Notes: generated from the letters alone by a model not told the origin. A DNA stretch of 36,026 bases from Bacteroidota bacterium (GCA_013297775.1 JAAFIL010000036.1:1-36026); one strand, 5' to 3'; shown: positions 1 to 8,870, numbered from the stretch's first letter. A program made the numbers and translations.

Positions 1-119
1 CTTTGCGTGCTATCTTTAGTTCAATATTTAATTTCCACCTTTGCGCCCTCTGCGCCTTTGCGTGCTATTTTCTCGATATTCCTTCCTTTGCCAAATCTGC
101 GCCTTTGCGTGCTACTTTT
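1..119 (+). repeat. Degenerate TTTGCG-periodic repeat array
   Basis: Three imperfect copies of a unit ending in GCCTTTGCGTGCTA are seen, with cores at about 1-13, 55-67 and 102-114. Copies two and three also share an upstream CCTTTGC and CTGCGCC. The array probably runs on to the left of the window. Related sequence lies at 8580-8612 in the opposite orientation and, more diverged, at 29029-29066. No gene is visible in these 119 bases. The role is unknown; dispersed intergenic TTTGCG-type repeats are common in Bacteroidota genomes. Confidence 0.7.
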
Positions 120-140
120 AATGTAGTCTATTATTTAATC

Positions 141-192
141 GAGTTATAAACTTTATTCTAAAGACCCTCTTTCTTGAAATTTCGGTTTAATC
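141..192. repeat. Dispersed repeat, copy 1 (about 50 bp)
   Basis: This stretch matches 10772-10823 in the same orientation. Shared blocks are GAGTTA, a 12-nt block TTTATTCTAAAG, an 11-nt block TTTCTTGAAAT and TCGGTT, with a one-base gap between the second and third blocks and another near the end. The right end overlaps the stop codon of the M23 peptidase gene on the minus strand. It may be a transcript-end element or a fragment of a mobile repeat. Confidence 0.6.
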
Positions 193-1116
193 CACCCGAA
201 TGGTTTGCCCAACTTTTAAGTAATATCTTTTCTTAGTTCCGTTCATAGCTAAGAGTTGATTCATGCTTAGGCCATATTTACTAGCAATAACATACCAACT
301 TTCGCCTTTTTGAACGGTATGTAAAAATGAATTGCCAGGGTAAGCGCAAACCCCGTGCTTGTTATTTTTAATAATAATTTCGGGGTAATGGGTTTTACTT
401 TCGGTAAACGATACAATGGTTTCGGGGTTTAAATCTTTACCTTTGTATCTAATTTCAAAATGTAAGTGTGGCCCCGAGCTGCGCCCTGTGCTGCCTCCCA
501 AGCCTATCGGTTGACCACTTAATACCACTTGCCCAGGTTTTACTTTAAACTTAGATAAATGGGCATACACCGTTTCGAGGCCATTGGGGTGCATAATAAT
601 AACCACATTACCAAAGCCTCCCGATTTTTTAGCTACGCGCACTTTGCCATCAAATGCCGAAACAATCACATCGCCACGTTGCAAATCTATATCTATCCCT
701 TTGTGCATGCGACCCTCGCGCCACCCGTAATGACTGGTAACGCAGCCCATTTTAGGAAGACTGTAAAACCCAAGCGTTTGGCTTTCGAGGGTTAAGCGTT
801 CATAGGCGGCAATGGTATCGGTTAATGGAAATAATATATTTTCATCAACCTGATCGTAAAAATTTAAGTCGGCTAAATTCGGATTTAAAGAAAGCGTGTA
901 AGACGATTGATTTTGTTTTAACAAGCTATGGTAATACTTAACCAACTCTATGGTGGACTCTTCTACTTTATCGAGTTCTAGCAACGAGTCCACATAATGC
1001 GCTAAATAGCTTTTACTTACTAAAATAGTAGTGGGCGGCTTTAATGTATCTATAGGCACTTGTGCTTGTAACCAAAAGCTAGACAAAAAATAAATTATGG
1101 CAAAGCGTTTACGCAT
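187..1116 (-). CDS. Exported murein hydrolase: M23 peptidase with C-terminal LysM
   Basis: Predicted periplasmic zinc endopeptidase acting on peptidoglycan cross-links, 309 residues. Residues 1-18 form a signal peptide (basic MRKR, hydrophobic core, cleavage near LQA-Q). An uncharacterised helical segment spans about 30-120. The M23/LytM domain is at about 125-235, with zinc and catalytic motifs HKGID (His138, Asp142), YAHL (His186) and HLHFE (His217, His219), all present, so it should be active rather than a degenerate EnvC/NlpD-like activator. A LysM module at about 265-308 (HTVQKGESWYVIASKYG) should bind glycan strands. M23 plus LysM is NlpD-like in content, but here LysM is C-terminal. 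The gene has its own candidate promoter at 1132-1161 and a leader of about 10-15 nt. Confidence in the family is high; the exact cell-division or growth role is inferred. Confidence 0.93.
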   Translation of the reverse strand: MRKRFAIIYFLSSFWLQAQVPIDTLKPPTTILVSKSYLAHYVDSLLELDKVEESTIELVKYYHSLLKQNQSSYTLSLNPNLADLNFYDQVDENILFPLTDTIAAYERLTLESQTLGFYSLPKMGCVTSHYGWREGRMHKGIDIDLQRGDVIVSAFDGKVRVAKKSGGFGNVVIIMHPNGLETVYAHLSKFKVKPGQVVLSGQPIGLGGSTGRSSGPHLHFEIRYKGKDLNPETIVSFTESKTHYPEIIIKNNKHGVCAYPGNSFLHTVQKGESWYVIASKYGLSMNQLLAMNGTKKRYYLKVGQTIRVD

Positions 1117-1131
1117 TATTGAAACAAGAAA

Positions 1132-1161
1132 CTAAGATACAGTTTTGCCGAGTGTAGGCAA
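1132..1161 (-). promoter_or_regulatory. Candidate Bacteroidota promoter for the M23/LysM gene
   Basis: Read on the minus strand: TTG (complement of 1159-1161), 19 nt, then TATCTTAG (complement of 1132-1139), close to the TAnnTTTG -7 consensus. It lies in the 74-nt gap between the DUF4293 gene and the M23 gene. Confidence 0.45.
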
Positions 1162-1190
1162 GAAAAATTTGACGAATAAAAAAACCGATT

Positions 1191-1640
1191 TTAACGAATG
1201 CGATCGGCACTTTTGAGTAGGTTAATGTCTTTTTTTATAAAACGTGCCGCCAAATAACACGCTAAAACATTAACAATTACCAAATACACCGCCCAATTTT
1301 TTTGAACATTAGTTGATGAATTGATTTCAACCAAAGGAGTTAAAATAAGAAGTGCCGCCAAGATGAGGTTAACCATGGCTAATAGTAAGCATTGCAAGTG
1401 TTGTAAATTTCTTTTCTTGTATAAAAAAATGGTGATGAAACTTACAAATAGAGCCGCCGCATTTAATAAAATAGCTGCTAAAAAATTAGAAGTGGTGATG
1501 AACTCGCCTTTGGGCATGAGCAATGCTAAACCGTTTACTGGTGCATTAGCAGAAGTTATTAAAACTGAAGGAACAAATAACAACACTAAATTAACAAGTG
1601 CCGACGCTAATAAAAACAAAGTTTGTTTCCGTTGAATCAT
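1191..1640 (-). CDS. DUF4293 family four-helix membrane protein
   Basis: A 149-residue inner-membrane protein of unknown function. It opens with MIQRKQTLFLL, typical of DUF4293, and has four hydrophobic segments at about 7-28, 50-73, 82-102 and 115-132. It ends with the basic tail LLKSADRIR, matching the family's usual SADRLR-like end. The family is essentially Bacteroidota-specific. The start codon overlaps the stop of the upstream Nudix gene by ATGA (1637-1640), so the two are likely translationally coupled. Length and topology fit a complete family member. No catalytic motif is visible. Confidence 0.88.
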   Translation of the reverse strand: MIQRKQTLFLLASALVNLVLLFVPSVLITSANAPVNGLALLMPKGEFITTSNFLAAILLNAAALFVSFITIFLYKKRNLQHLQCLLLAMVNLILAALLILTPLVEINSSTNVQKNWAVYLVIVNVLACYLAARFIKKDINLLKSADRIR

Positions 1641-2077
1641 ATTATTTTTTTTAAAAGTTCGCCTACTTTTTTATCGGCAGCAAAGGTAAATTGTTTTTCC
1701 GAAATTTCGGATAAGGCTACCCACCGCAAAAATTGTTGGTTGTTAGTGGAATTAAGATTAAACGCTTGAATGGTATCGCTAATGGGATAGTTAATTTTTT
1801 CTAAGGGTTTTACGAGGTAGTAAATGCTAACGACCTGACTTTTATTAAACGCCGATTGCACAAAAAAATCGGTGGTATAAAAATGTTGAAGTATTTCTAT
1901 TTTGGTGTCTAGCTCCTCTATAAACTCCCGCTTTAATGCTTCTAATGTGCCTTCTCCAAACTCTAAGCCTCCTCCTGGAAACTTAGTCATTTCGTATCCG
2001 TTAATGTATTCATCCGATACTAACACCTTGTTATTTTCGAGCAGCAAACCATATACCCTCACGTTAAATGGATACAT
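1637..2077 (-). CDS. Nudix hydrolase
   Basis: A 146-residue cytoplasmic Nudix protein expected to hydrolyse a nucleoside diphosphate linked to another moiety. The Nudix box runs from about residue 36: Gly36, Glu42, then REFIEEL at 50-56, which supplies the metal-binding RE..EE residues. The canonical Gly after EEx is replaced by Asp57; the catalytic glutamates are intact, so activity is still expected. The substrate cannot be read from the sequence. It is the middle gene of a compact minus-strand set: 3 nt after the nucleoid-associated protein gene and a 4-nt overlap with the DUF4293 gene. The set looks like one transcript, although no functional link is obvious. Confidence 0.9.
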   Translation of the reverse strand: MYPFNVRVYGLLLENNKVLVSDEYINGYEMTKFPGGGLEFGEGTLEALKREFIEELDTKIEILQHFYTTDFFVQSAFNKSQVVSIYYLVKPLEKINYPISDTIQAFNLNSTNNQQFLRWVALSEISEKQFTFAADKKVGELLKKII

Positions 2078-2080
2078 CGT

Positions 2081-3130
2081 TTAAGCCTCGTTGGTGTAAA
2101 ATAATTTATAAAATTTTAAACCTCGCTCTTCATCGTAGCCACGTTCCACGTATTCGTGGCGGCTATGAATGTAGATGTGAAAATTTTTATCGAGTTTCAC
2201 AACGCTTTTCATGTACTTTTTATTTTTGTTAACGGCGGTTTCACTTACATCAAATTCATCTATGGCGGTTAAATCCATACGTTTGTTGTAATCGTTTCGG
2301 TAATCTTTAAAGGCACTAATCACTTCGGGTTGCACCAATACTTCTTTTTCAAACTCGTTGAGGTTAAACTTATCTTTTTCTTTAAAAAAGCCAGTGCTAC
2401 GGTTCAACATCATCATTTGGTCGGGTTTGGCTACGTTGTTGGCTTCGGTGAGTATTTCTTCGCAAAAGCCCCGCGAGGCATCAATAAAATTTTTGGTGTG
2501 GTAGTAAGCGTTGTGTTTAAGTTTGGCATTTAAAAAATCTTCTTCCCAATACAAAGCACATTCGGCTATTTTATTGTTGGTATCTATAATGCTAAGTTTG
2601 TAACCGTTTTTGGCATCGGTATTAAACACCAAGCAGCCCTTATCTAATTTATTAATGGCAATTCCATTTTCGCAGTCCACATCAAACGCTTCCACATGTT
2701 GGTAAACCTTTAAAAATTGCTCTTTATTTTCTGATTTAAAAAAACCAATGGCATCGCATAGTTCTCCGTCCACCATGGCATCTTTAAAATAGCAAACAAA
2801 CAATTCGCCTCCTTTAATTTTAGGATGTAAACTCTGGTTATACAACAACTCGGCTACTTGGTTGCTAATGCCATCAAAGTTTTGGCGGCTCTTAAATAAA
2901 TCTTCACACAACTCTGGAAGGCTTTGTATGCTCACATCTACCGCTTTTTTAAATTGATAATAGATGTCTGTTTTAAAAGGTGCTAAAAAATAACGCAACA
3001 AGGTTTCTTTAATAAAATCATCTTTAAATGTTAAAGATTTACTGCCTAGGCTCAATTCTTCGCCATTATTTTTATTCCCAACATAGTGAACGGTTATGTG
3101 CGTAAGTTCCGCTCTTGTAAAATCTATCAT
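2081..3130 (-). CDS. Nucleoid-associated protein, NdpA/YejK-like (NA37 family)
   Basis: A 349-residue cytoplasmic protein resembling the NA37/NdpA family (Pfam Nucleoid-associated protein NdpA) in its Bacteroidota form. Supporting features are the full family-like length, a start with IxxAxLTHITVHYVGNK, a central segment ending DKGCLVFN, and a C-terminus with KSVVKLDKNFHIYIHSR followed by RGYDEERGLKFYKLFY. No signal peptide or membrane segment is present. E. coli YejK is a nucleoid protein; its molecular action is poorly known, so binding to DNA here is by family only. It is the first gene of the three-gene minus-strand set. The 153-nt divergent gap to the prc-like gene holds promoters for both directions. 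Confidence 0.82.
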   Translation of the reverse strand: MIDFTRAELTHITVHYVGNKNNGEELSLGSKSLTFKDDFIKETLLRYFLAPFKTDIYYQFKKAVDVSIQSLPELCEDLFKSRQNFDGISNQVAELLYNQSLHPKIKGGELFVCYFKDAMVDGELCDAIGFFKSENKEQFLKVYQHVEAFDVDCENGIAINKLDKGCLVFNTDAKNGYKLSIIDTNNKIAECALYWEEDFLNAKLKHNAYYHTKNFIDASRGFCEEILTEANNVAKPDQMMMLNRSTGFFKEKDKFNLNEFEKEVLVQPEVISAFKDYRNDYNKRMDLTAIDEFDVSETAVNKNKKYMKSVVKLDKNFHIYIHSRHEYVERGYDEERGLKFYKLFYTNEA

Positions 3131-3269
3131 ATCTCCATTTTAGAAAGGCTAAATGTACAGTATATAAATAGCTCTATCTAACTACTTGTTTTAACAAAAT
3201 TTAAACAGCCTATTTGCTATTTGGCAAGATTTTAGCAATAAAATACCTGCAAAATACATTCTTAACAGT

Positions 3270-3277
3270 TAAATTTG
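3270..3277 (+). promoter_or_regulatory. TAAATTTG -7 element for the prc-like gene
   Basis: A perfect TAnnTTTG element ends 6 nt before the ATG at 3284. No good TTG lies about 20 nt upstream, so the -33 part is weak. If real, the transcript would have a leader of only a few nucleotides. Confidence 0.4.
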
Positions 3278-3283
3278 TTCTAT

Positions 3284-5380
3284 ATGTCAAAATTCATTCA
3301 GTCCCTTTCAAAAAAGAGCCTTCTAATTGGTTCTGTTATTTTATTATCTTCTTTTGGAGTTGCGAACTTTTTTTTCGACAAAAATACCATCATACTAGAT
3401 ATGGTCTTTACAGGTCTTAACAACGCGCATTATAGTCCATTAAAAATGAATGATGAGTTCAGCGAAAAAGCTTATGACCTTTATTTGAAACGCTTGGATT
3501 ACAGTAAGAAATTTTTGTTGCAGGCAGATGTTGATGTTTTAGCGCAATACCGAAAAGATATAGATAATCAAATTATAGCACAAAACCATGTGATGTATAA
3601 TAAATCGGTAGAGTTGATTAATAAACGCATTAAAGAAAAAGAATCTTGGTATAAAGCCTTTTTATCTAAACCGATAGATTACACAGTAGATGAGGAATAT
3701 GAAACAGATGGAGAAAAAGCTGTTTTTATGAAAACGGAGGCTGAGTTAAAAAAGGAGTGGGAAAAAATGATTAAGTACCAAGTTCTAAGCCGTATGGATG
3801 ACATGCTCGAAAAACAAGAGAAGGCAAAAGAAAAAAAAGATACCGTTATTAAATTACGTTCGTTAGATAGCATTGAGGTAGATGCGCGTAAAAAAACATT
3901 AAAAGCGAACGACGATTGGTTTAAACGCCTTTATAAATTTAGTAATAAAGACCGTTTTGCACAGTATGTAAATGCTATTGCAAAAGTATATGACCCCCAC
4001 ACCGAATACATGCCAGCAAAAGATAAAAAACGATTCGATCAAAGTATGAGCGGACAGTTTGAAGGCATTGGCGCGCGTTTGCAAGCTACCGAAACGGGAT
4101 TAAAAGTGAGCGAAATTATTGTTGGAAGTCCTAGCTTTAAACAAGGCGAATTAAAAGCCGGCGATGAAATTCAAAAAGTAGCGCAGGGCAGTGCCGAGCC
4201 TATTGACATTACGGGCATGGATATGGAAGATGCCATTGAATTAATTAAAGGACGCAAAGGAACTGAAGTGCGTTTAACCGTAAAAAAATCGGATAATAGC
4301 ACCAAAATTATTCCTATTGTGCGCGATGTAATAGAGATGGAAGAAACGTATGCCAAGAGTGCTATTCTCAATAATAACAACACTAAAATGGGTTACATTT
4401 ATTTGCCAAGTTTTTATACCGACTTTACACGTTCGGGGGCGCACCACTGCGCAAAGGATATGCGTAAAGAAATTGAAAAATTAAAAGCGCAAAACATTAA
4501 AGGTTTAATTATTGATTTGCGTGATAATGGCGGCGGTTCTTTGCAAGAGGTTGTTGAAATGGCAGGTTTATTTTTTGACAAAGGTCCTGTGGTGCAAGTA
4601 AAGGCTAAAAATAATTACATCAACGTGATGGAGGATCGTAACCCAGATGTGGCTTACGATGGCCCTTTGGCTATTATGGTTAACCACGGTAGTGCCAGTG
4701 CCAGCGAAATTTTAGCAGCCGCTATTCAAGATTATAAACGTGGAATTGTGGTGGGAACTCCCACTTTTGGAAAAGGCACTGTACAATCGTTTATTGACCT
4801 CGACCAAATGGTTATTCCGCAATTAGACACCATTAAACCCGTAGGTGCTATAAAAGTAACCCAACAAAAGTTTTACCGCATCAATGGGGGTGCCACGCAA
4901 TTAAGAGGTGTTGTGCCCGATGTGTTGTTGCCCGATCCATACGAGTTTATTGACCTCGGTGAAAAGGAAATGGAAAACCCAATGCCTTGGGATGAAATTA
5001 GTAGAGCCAATTACACCGAATTTAAAGGCATTGATTACCTGGGCTTGCAAAAAAATAGTATGGCTCGAATTAAAAAAAGCGTATCGTTTAACCTAATTGA
5101 ACAAGAATCGAAAGAAATTAAAGCGCGTAAAGACGATACCAAATACAATTTAAATTTAGAAAAATACCGAGCCGAGCAAAAGCAATTGCGTGAGCAAAGC
5201 AAAAAATACGATGTGCTCAAAAAAGAGATGAAAGGATTTACAGCCGAATTATTGAGCGTTGATAAAGAGCGTATGGCATCGGATACCACTCGCTTGGGGC
5301 GCGAAAACCGCTGGGCTAAAAACTTATCGAAAGATGTTTATGTGAACGAGGTAAGTCATATTATTAATGACATGAAATAA
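3284..5380 (+). CDS. prc: C-terminal processing (tail-specific) protease, S41A, Prc/Tsp-like
   Basis: A 698-residue periplasmic serine protease that cleaves proteins from their C-terminal tails. ATG 3284 is chosen over an in-frame TTG at 3275 because that TTG lies inside the -7 element and the protein then begins with a normal signal/anchor segment (about 1-31). A long N-terminal helical domain is followed by PDZ at about 259-346 (GIGARLQ, GSPSFKQGELKAGDEI) and the S41 protease core at about 365-540. The Ser-Lys dyad is Ser472 in GSASASE and Lys497 in FGKGT, 25 residues apart as in E. coli Prc (Ser452/Lys477). A lysine- and glutamate-rich helical Tsp-type C-terminal domain follows. Size and architecture match Prc rather than the shorter CtpA. 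The plug-like gene starts 9 nt downstream, so the two are probably co-transcribed. Confidence 0.93.
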   Translation: MSKFIQSLSKKSLLIGSVILLSSFGVANFFFDKNTIILDMVFTGLNNAHYSPLKMNDEFSEKAYDLYLKRLDYSKKFLLQADVDVLAQYRKDIDNQIIAQNHVMYNKSVELINKRIKEKESWYKAFLSKPIDYTVDEEYETDGEKAVFMKTEAELKKEWEKMIKYQVLSRMDDMLEKQEKAKEKKDTVIKLRSLDSIEVDARKKTLKANDDWFKRLYKFSNKDRFAQYVNAIAKVYDPHTEYMPAKDKKRFDQSMSGQFEGIGARLQATETGLKVSEIIVGSPSFKQGELKAGDEIQKVAQGSAEPIDITGMDMEDAIELIKGRKGTEVRLTVKKSDNSTKIIPIVRDVIEMEETYAKSAILNNNNTKMGYIYLPSFYTDFTRSGAHHCAKDMRKEIEKLKAQNIKGLIIDLRDNGGGSLQEVVEMAGLFFDKGPVVQVKAKNNYINVMEDRNPDVAYDGPLAIMVNHGSASASEILAAAIQDYKRGIVVGTPTFGKGTVQSFIDLDQMVIPQLDTIKPVGAIKVTQQKFYRINGGATQLRGVVPDVLLPDPYEFIDLGEKEMENPMPWDEISRANYTEFKGIDYLGLQKNSMARIKKSVSFNLIEQESKEIKARKDDTKYNLNLEKYRAEQKQLREQSKKYDVLKKEMKGFTAELLSVDKERMASDTTRLGRENRWAKNLSKDVYVNEVSHIINDMK

Positions 5381-5389
5381 AAACGTGTC

Positions 5390-6709
5390 ATGACTGTTAA
5401 CGCCAACAAGTACACCGTTTTTGTTTTTTTAAGCTTTTTCTTTTGGCTTTGTGCGAGTATTGCACAAGCACAAGACGATGATTACGTTAACGACAAGCAA
5501 TTGCGGTATTCGGATTTTGTTTATACACCCAACGTAAGAACTGTTCAATTTCATGAAACAACATGGGATTATGCGCCGCCCATTTTAGAGTTAGGAACAA
5601 ATCGTCAATTAGAATTAAGTTTCGACGATTTGGATAATGATCAAAAGCAATATAGTTTAAGTATTATACATTGCAATGCCGATTGGACACCGAGCGATTT
5701 AATGATTTCGGAATATTTGAATGGATTTTTTGATTTGAATATTTTGAATTTTACGTTCTCTGAAAATACGTTGCAAAAATACACGCATTATTCCATCATC
5801 TTTCCGAATGCGAACATGCAATTAACCAAAAGCGGAAACTATGTTTTATATGTTTACAAAAATGGCGACAAGAAAGATCTCATTCTAAGCCGACGGTTTA
5901 TGTTATCTGAAAATTTGGTAAGTATAACCACACTATTTACACAAACAGCAAGCAACGATTCGCAGTTCAATAAACAACACCTTGATTTTAGAGTTATTAA
6001 TTCGGCTTACGATATTACCAATCCGTATGCCGATTTAAAAGTTGTGATTACACAAAACAACCGTTGGGATAATGCGGTGAGTTCGATTAAACCTACTTTT
6101 ATTGAACCGCATCAATTAACCTATTCGCTCGATGATGCTTCAACCTTTAATGGCGGTAACGAGTTTCGTTTTTTTGATGTGCGCAGTTTACGCACTTATA
6201 CCGAACGTGTGCGTGATATTTACAAAGACGATGATTTAAAAAATCACGTTCAATTGTTTCCGGATGAGAGCAGAGCGAATAAGAACTATGTTTTTTATAA
6301 TGACTTTAATGGTAATTTTTTGATTAAGAACCGCGATATGAGAGGCAATCCGGACATTGAAGCCGATTATGTGTGGGTTGAGTTTTTTTTACCATATACG
6401 GCTGCCGAGGCCGATGGTAACTTTTATGTGCTTGGTAAATTAACCGATTGGATGTTAACTAAGTCGAATAAAATGACTTACAATGCCAATAAGAAAGGCT
6501 ACGAGTGTAAACTTTACCTCAAGCAAGGATTTTATAATTACACCTACGTTTTAAAAAAGGACGATGCCAAAGGCGGCGATGAAACTGTAACTGAAGGCAA
6601 CCATTGGGATACCGAAAACGATTATGCTATTTATGTGTATCACCGTCAACGTGGCACTTACTTTGATAAACTCATTGCGGTAAGAACCACTAACACTTTA
6701 AAACGTTAA
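5390..6709 (+). CDS. Type IX secretion plug-like protein (former DUF5103)
   Basis: A 439-residue exported protein. The signal peptide is residues 1-27 (cleavage after AQA). The N-terminal part (LRYSDFVYTPNVRTVQF at about 38-54, then a beta-rich domain with LSIIHCNADWTPSDL and LMISEYLNGFFD) and the middle strand pattern (SGNYVLYVYKNGD, LILSRRFML) are those of the family renamed in Pfam as type 9 secretion system plug protein. In Flavobacterium johnsoniae the Plug protein closes the periplasmic side of the giant SprA translocon when PorV is absent. The C-terminal third (FFLPYTAAEADGNFYVLGKLTDW, then GFYNYTYVL) resembles an early-set or carbohydrate-binding-like fold. No other core T9SS gene is adjacent. 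Its linkage to prc is suggestive of envelope quality control only. Family is fairly certain; the role in this organism is inferred. Confidence 0.8.
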   Translation: MTVNANKYTVFVFLSFFFWLCASIAQAQDDDYVNDKQLRYSDFVYTPNVRTVQFHETTWDYAPPILELGTNRQLELSFDDLDNDQKQYSLSIIHCNADWTPSDLMISEYLNGFFDLNILNFTFSENTLQKYTHYSIIFPNANMQLTKSGNYVLYVYKNGDKKDLILSRRFMLSENLVSITTLFTQTASNDSQFNKQHLDFRVINSAYDITNPYADLKVVITQNNRWDNAVSSIKPTFIEPHQLTYSLDDASTFNGGNEFRFFDVRSLRTYTERVRDIYKDDDLKNHVQLFPDESRANKNYVFYNDFNGNFLIKNRDMRGNPDIEADYVWVEFFLPYTAAEADGNFYVLGKLTDWMLTKSNKMTYNANKKGYECKLYLKQGFYNYTYVLKKDDAKGGDETVTEGNHWDTENDYAIYVYHRQRGTYFDKLIAVRTTNTLKR

Positions 6710-6745
6710 CTAACTTTATCTCACCTAAGTTAAATTTGGATCGCA

Positions 6746-6776
6746 TTGGATTGTTTTACCGAAACAATTACCTTTG
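6746..6776 (+). promoter_or_regulatory. Consensus promoter abutting argS
   Basis: TTG at 6746-6748, 20 nt, then TACCTTTG at 6769-6776: both elements and spacing fit the Bacteroidota -33/-7 consensus. The ATG of argS is at 6781, four bases after the -7 element, so the transcript probably starts at or next to the start codon. A second TAAATTTG lies at 6731-6738 but lacks a matching upstream TTG. Confidence 0.65.
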
Positions 6777-6780
6777 CCGA

Positions 6781-8559
6781 ATGATAAGTGCTGAATTTAT
6801 TTTAAGTAATGCCCTGCAACAGGCGTTAAATGCTGTGTATAAGATTTCGGAGGCGGCAATTAGTCTTCAAAAAACTCGTAAAGAATTTGAAGGCGATTTT
6901 ACCTTGGTAACTTTTGCGTTTACACGTGAGGCTGGTAAAAAGCCCGAAGAAATTGGTCAAGCACTTGGCGAGTATTTGCTGGCCAACGTGGCAGAGGTTA
7001 AAACGTTTAATGTTGTAAAAGGATTTTTAAACATCGGTTTATCTGATGCGTTTTGGTTAAGTTATTTTAATAGCGTTCGCACGCATGTTCATTTTGGATG
7101 GAAGCCAGCTAACAGCAGCGGTAAAACCATTATGTTAGAGTACAGTAGCCCGAACACCAATAAACCCTTGCATTTGGGGCATATACGCAATAACATTTTA
7201 GGGGCTTCGGTGTCGGCTATTTTGGCGGCCAATGGGCATAAGGTTATTAGAACCAATTTAGTAAACGACCGAGGCATTCACATTTGTAAAAGCATGTTGG
7301 CTTGGCAAAAATTTGGAAACGGTGAAACGCCCGAATCGAGCGGGATGAAGGGCGATCATTTTGTAGGAAAATATTATGTAGCCTTCGATAGAGCGTATAA
7401 AGCCGAAGTGGCGCAGTTGCAAGCCAATGGGTTAAGTGAAGCAGAGGCCGAGAAACAAGCCCCGTTGTTGCTGGCTTGCCAAGAGATGTTGCGGGAGTGG
7501 GAAGCGGGTAACGAAGCCATTGTAGCTTTGTGGAAAACCATGAATGGATGGGTTTACGAGGGTTTTGGCATCACGTATAAAGCATTAGACGTTACTTTCG
7601 ATAAAATGTATTACGAAAGCAACACGTATTTATTGGGTAAAGAATTGGTGCAAGAGGGCTTGGCTAAATCAGTGTTTTATAAAAAAGAAAACGGCAGCAT
7701 AGCCATCGATTTAAGTGCCGAAGGCTTAGATGAAAAAATTGTGTTGCGTGCCGATGGGACTAGCGTTTACATTACTCAAGATTTAGGAACGGCTATTGAA
7801 CGGTTTAAAGAGTTTCCGGATTTAACGCAATTAATTTATACAGTTGGTAACGAGCAAGATTACCATTTTAAAGTATTATTTAAAGCCCTCGAAAAGCTAG
7901 GCTATACTTGGGCTAAAGAGTGTTACCATTTAAGTTATGGCATGGTAGAGTTGCCAAATGGTAAAATGAAAAGTAGAGAAGGAACAGTAGTAGATGCCGA
8001 TGATTTAATTGCTGAGATGTATGAAACGGCTTTTTTAAAGTGCAGAGATTCTGAAAAGTTAAAGCACTTAACTGAAACAGAAATTAAATCCTTATCGAAA
8101 ATGGTAGGTATGGCGGCGTTGAAGTATTTTATTTTAAAGGTAGATCCTAAAAAGAAAATGTTATTCGACCCTAACGAAAGTGTTGATTTTGATGGCAACA
8201 CAGGACCATTTATACAATATGCATATACGCGCACACAATCGGTGCAAGAGAAAGCAGGTTTAGATTTAAGTGCAGATAAGTTAGTTACTTTGCAGGCGGC
8301 CGAGCGAGAACTATTAACGACGTTGTACGATTTTGCAGGTGTTATTGAAGAAAGTGCTAAACTCTATAACCCGGCTATTGTAGGAAACTATATGTACGAA
8401 GTGAGTAAGGTATTTAATCGCTTTTGGCACGATTGTCCTATTTTAAAGGAAGAAGACGAAGATTTAAAATTGTTTCGTTTGCAGTTAACCCGTTTATGTG
8501 GGTTTACCATTGCGAATGGCATGAAGTTGTTAGGCATTGAAGTACCCAATCGGATGTAA
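6781..8559 (+). CDS. argS: Arginyl-tRNA synthetase
   Basis: Class Ia aminoacyl-tRNA synthetase charging tRNA-Arg, cytoplasmic, 592 residues. The Arg-specific N-terminal (Add1) domain covers about 1-100. The HIGH signature is HLGH at 131-134 within SPNTNKPLHLGHIRNN. The KMSKS loop appears as GKMKSREG near residue 395. The C-terminal helical DALR anticodon-binding domain ends with GIEVPNRM, a typical ArgS terminus. ATG 6781 is used rather than an in-frame TTG at 6736, because the longer version would add 15 residues lying across the promoter and MISAEFILSNALQQAL is a normal ArgS start. It follows the plug gene by 71 nt and has its own promoter. Confidence 0.96.
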   Translation: MISAEFILSNALQQALNAVYKISEAAISLQKTRKEFEGDFTLVTFAFTREAGKKPEEIGQALGEYLLANVAEVKTFNVVKGFLNIGLSDAFWLSYFNSVRTHVHFGWKPANSSGKTIMLEYSSPNTNKPLHLGHIRNNILGASVSAILAANGHKVIRTNLVNDRGIHICKSMLAWQKFGNGETPESSGMKGDHFVGKYYVAFDRAYKAEVAQLQANGLSEAEAEKQAPLLLACQEMLREWEAGNEAIVALWKTMNGWVYEGFGITYKALDVTFDKMYYESNTYLLGKELVQEGLAKSVFYKKENGSIAIDLSAEGLDEKIVLRADGTSVYITQDLGTAIERFKEFPDLTQLIYTVGNEQDYHFKVLFKALEKLGYTWAKECYHLSYGMVELPNGKMKSREGTVVDADDLIAEMYETAFLKCRDSEKLKHLTETEIKSLSKMVGMAALKYFILKVDPKKKMLFDPNESVDFDGNTGPFIQYAYTRTQSVQEKAGLDLSADKLVTLQAAERELLTTLYDFAGVIEESAKLYNPAIVGNYMYEVSKVFNRFWHDCPILKEEDEDLKLFRLQLTRLCGFTIANGMKLLGIEVPNRM

Positions 8560-8870
8560 GGCGAATAGGTGGGGGGTGATGGCACGCAAAGGCGCAAGGT
8601 TCGCAAAGGAAAAGATTATGAATGGAGGGTGTTATGTTTTTGAGCGGATGGGATTTGGAAAAACTATAAATTTCATTTAGAGGTTTGATAAATAATTAAG
8701 GAGTTTTATTGAGTAGTTAAGATTAGTTTTTAACCTTAATTGTTTAAGTTAATTAACTAGGTTATTAGTAATTTGAAGACTAAAACTATTTCACGAATTA
8801 AGTAATTGATTTAGGTAGATATTTGAATTCAAGGTTTATAAAAAATTTATAAAATCAATTATTAATTTGT
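8560..8870. other. Intergenic region, argS to FG-GAP gene (311 nt)
   Basis: No gene is visible. The left part holds a TTTGCG-type repeat (8580-8612). The rest is very AT-rich. A TTAATTTG at 8862-8869, one base before the ATG at 8871, resembles a -7 element with one mismatch, but no TTG is correctly spaced. No convincing terminator follows argS. Confidence 0.5.
8580..8612 (-). repeat. TTTGCG-type dispersed repeat, single copy
   Basis: Read on the minus strand this is CCTTTGCG, six bases, then TGCGCCTTTGCGTGCC, nearly the same as the copy at 39-66 on the plus strand. It sits 20 bp downstream of argS. Confidence 0.65.

Noticed and set aside
1321-1635. Plus-strand open frame of 104 codons opposite DUF4293
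   Set aside because: It lies wholly antisense to a convincing membrane protein gene and is low-complexity Lys/Asn-rich sequence.
6736-6780. Earlier TTG start for argS adding 15 residues
   Set aside because: The added stretch lies over the promoter, and ATG 6781 gives a standard ArgS N-terminus.
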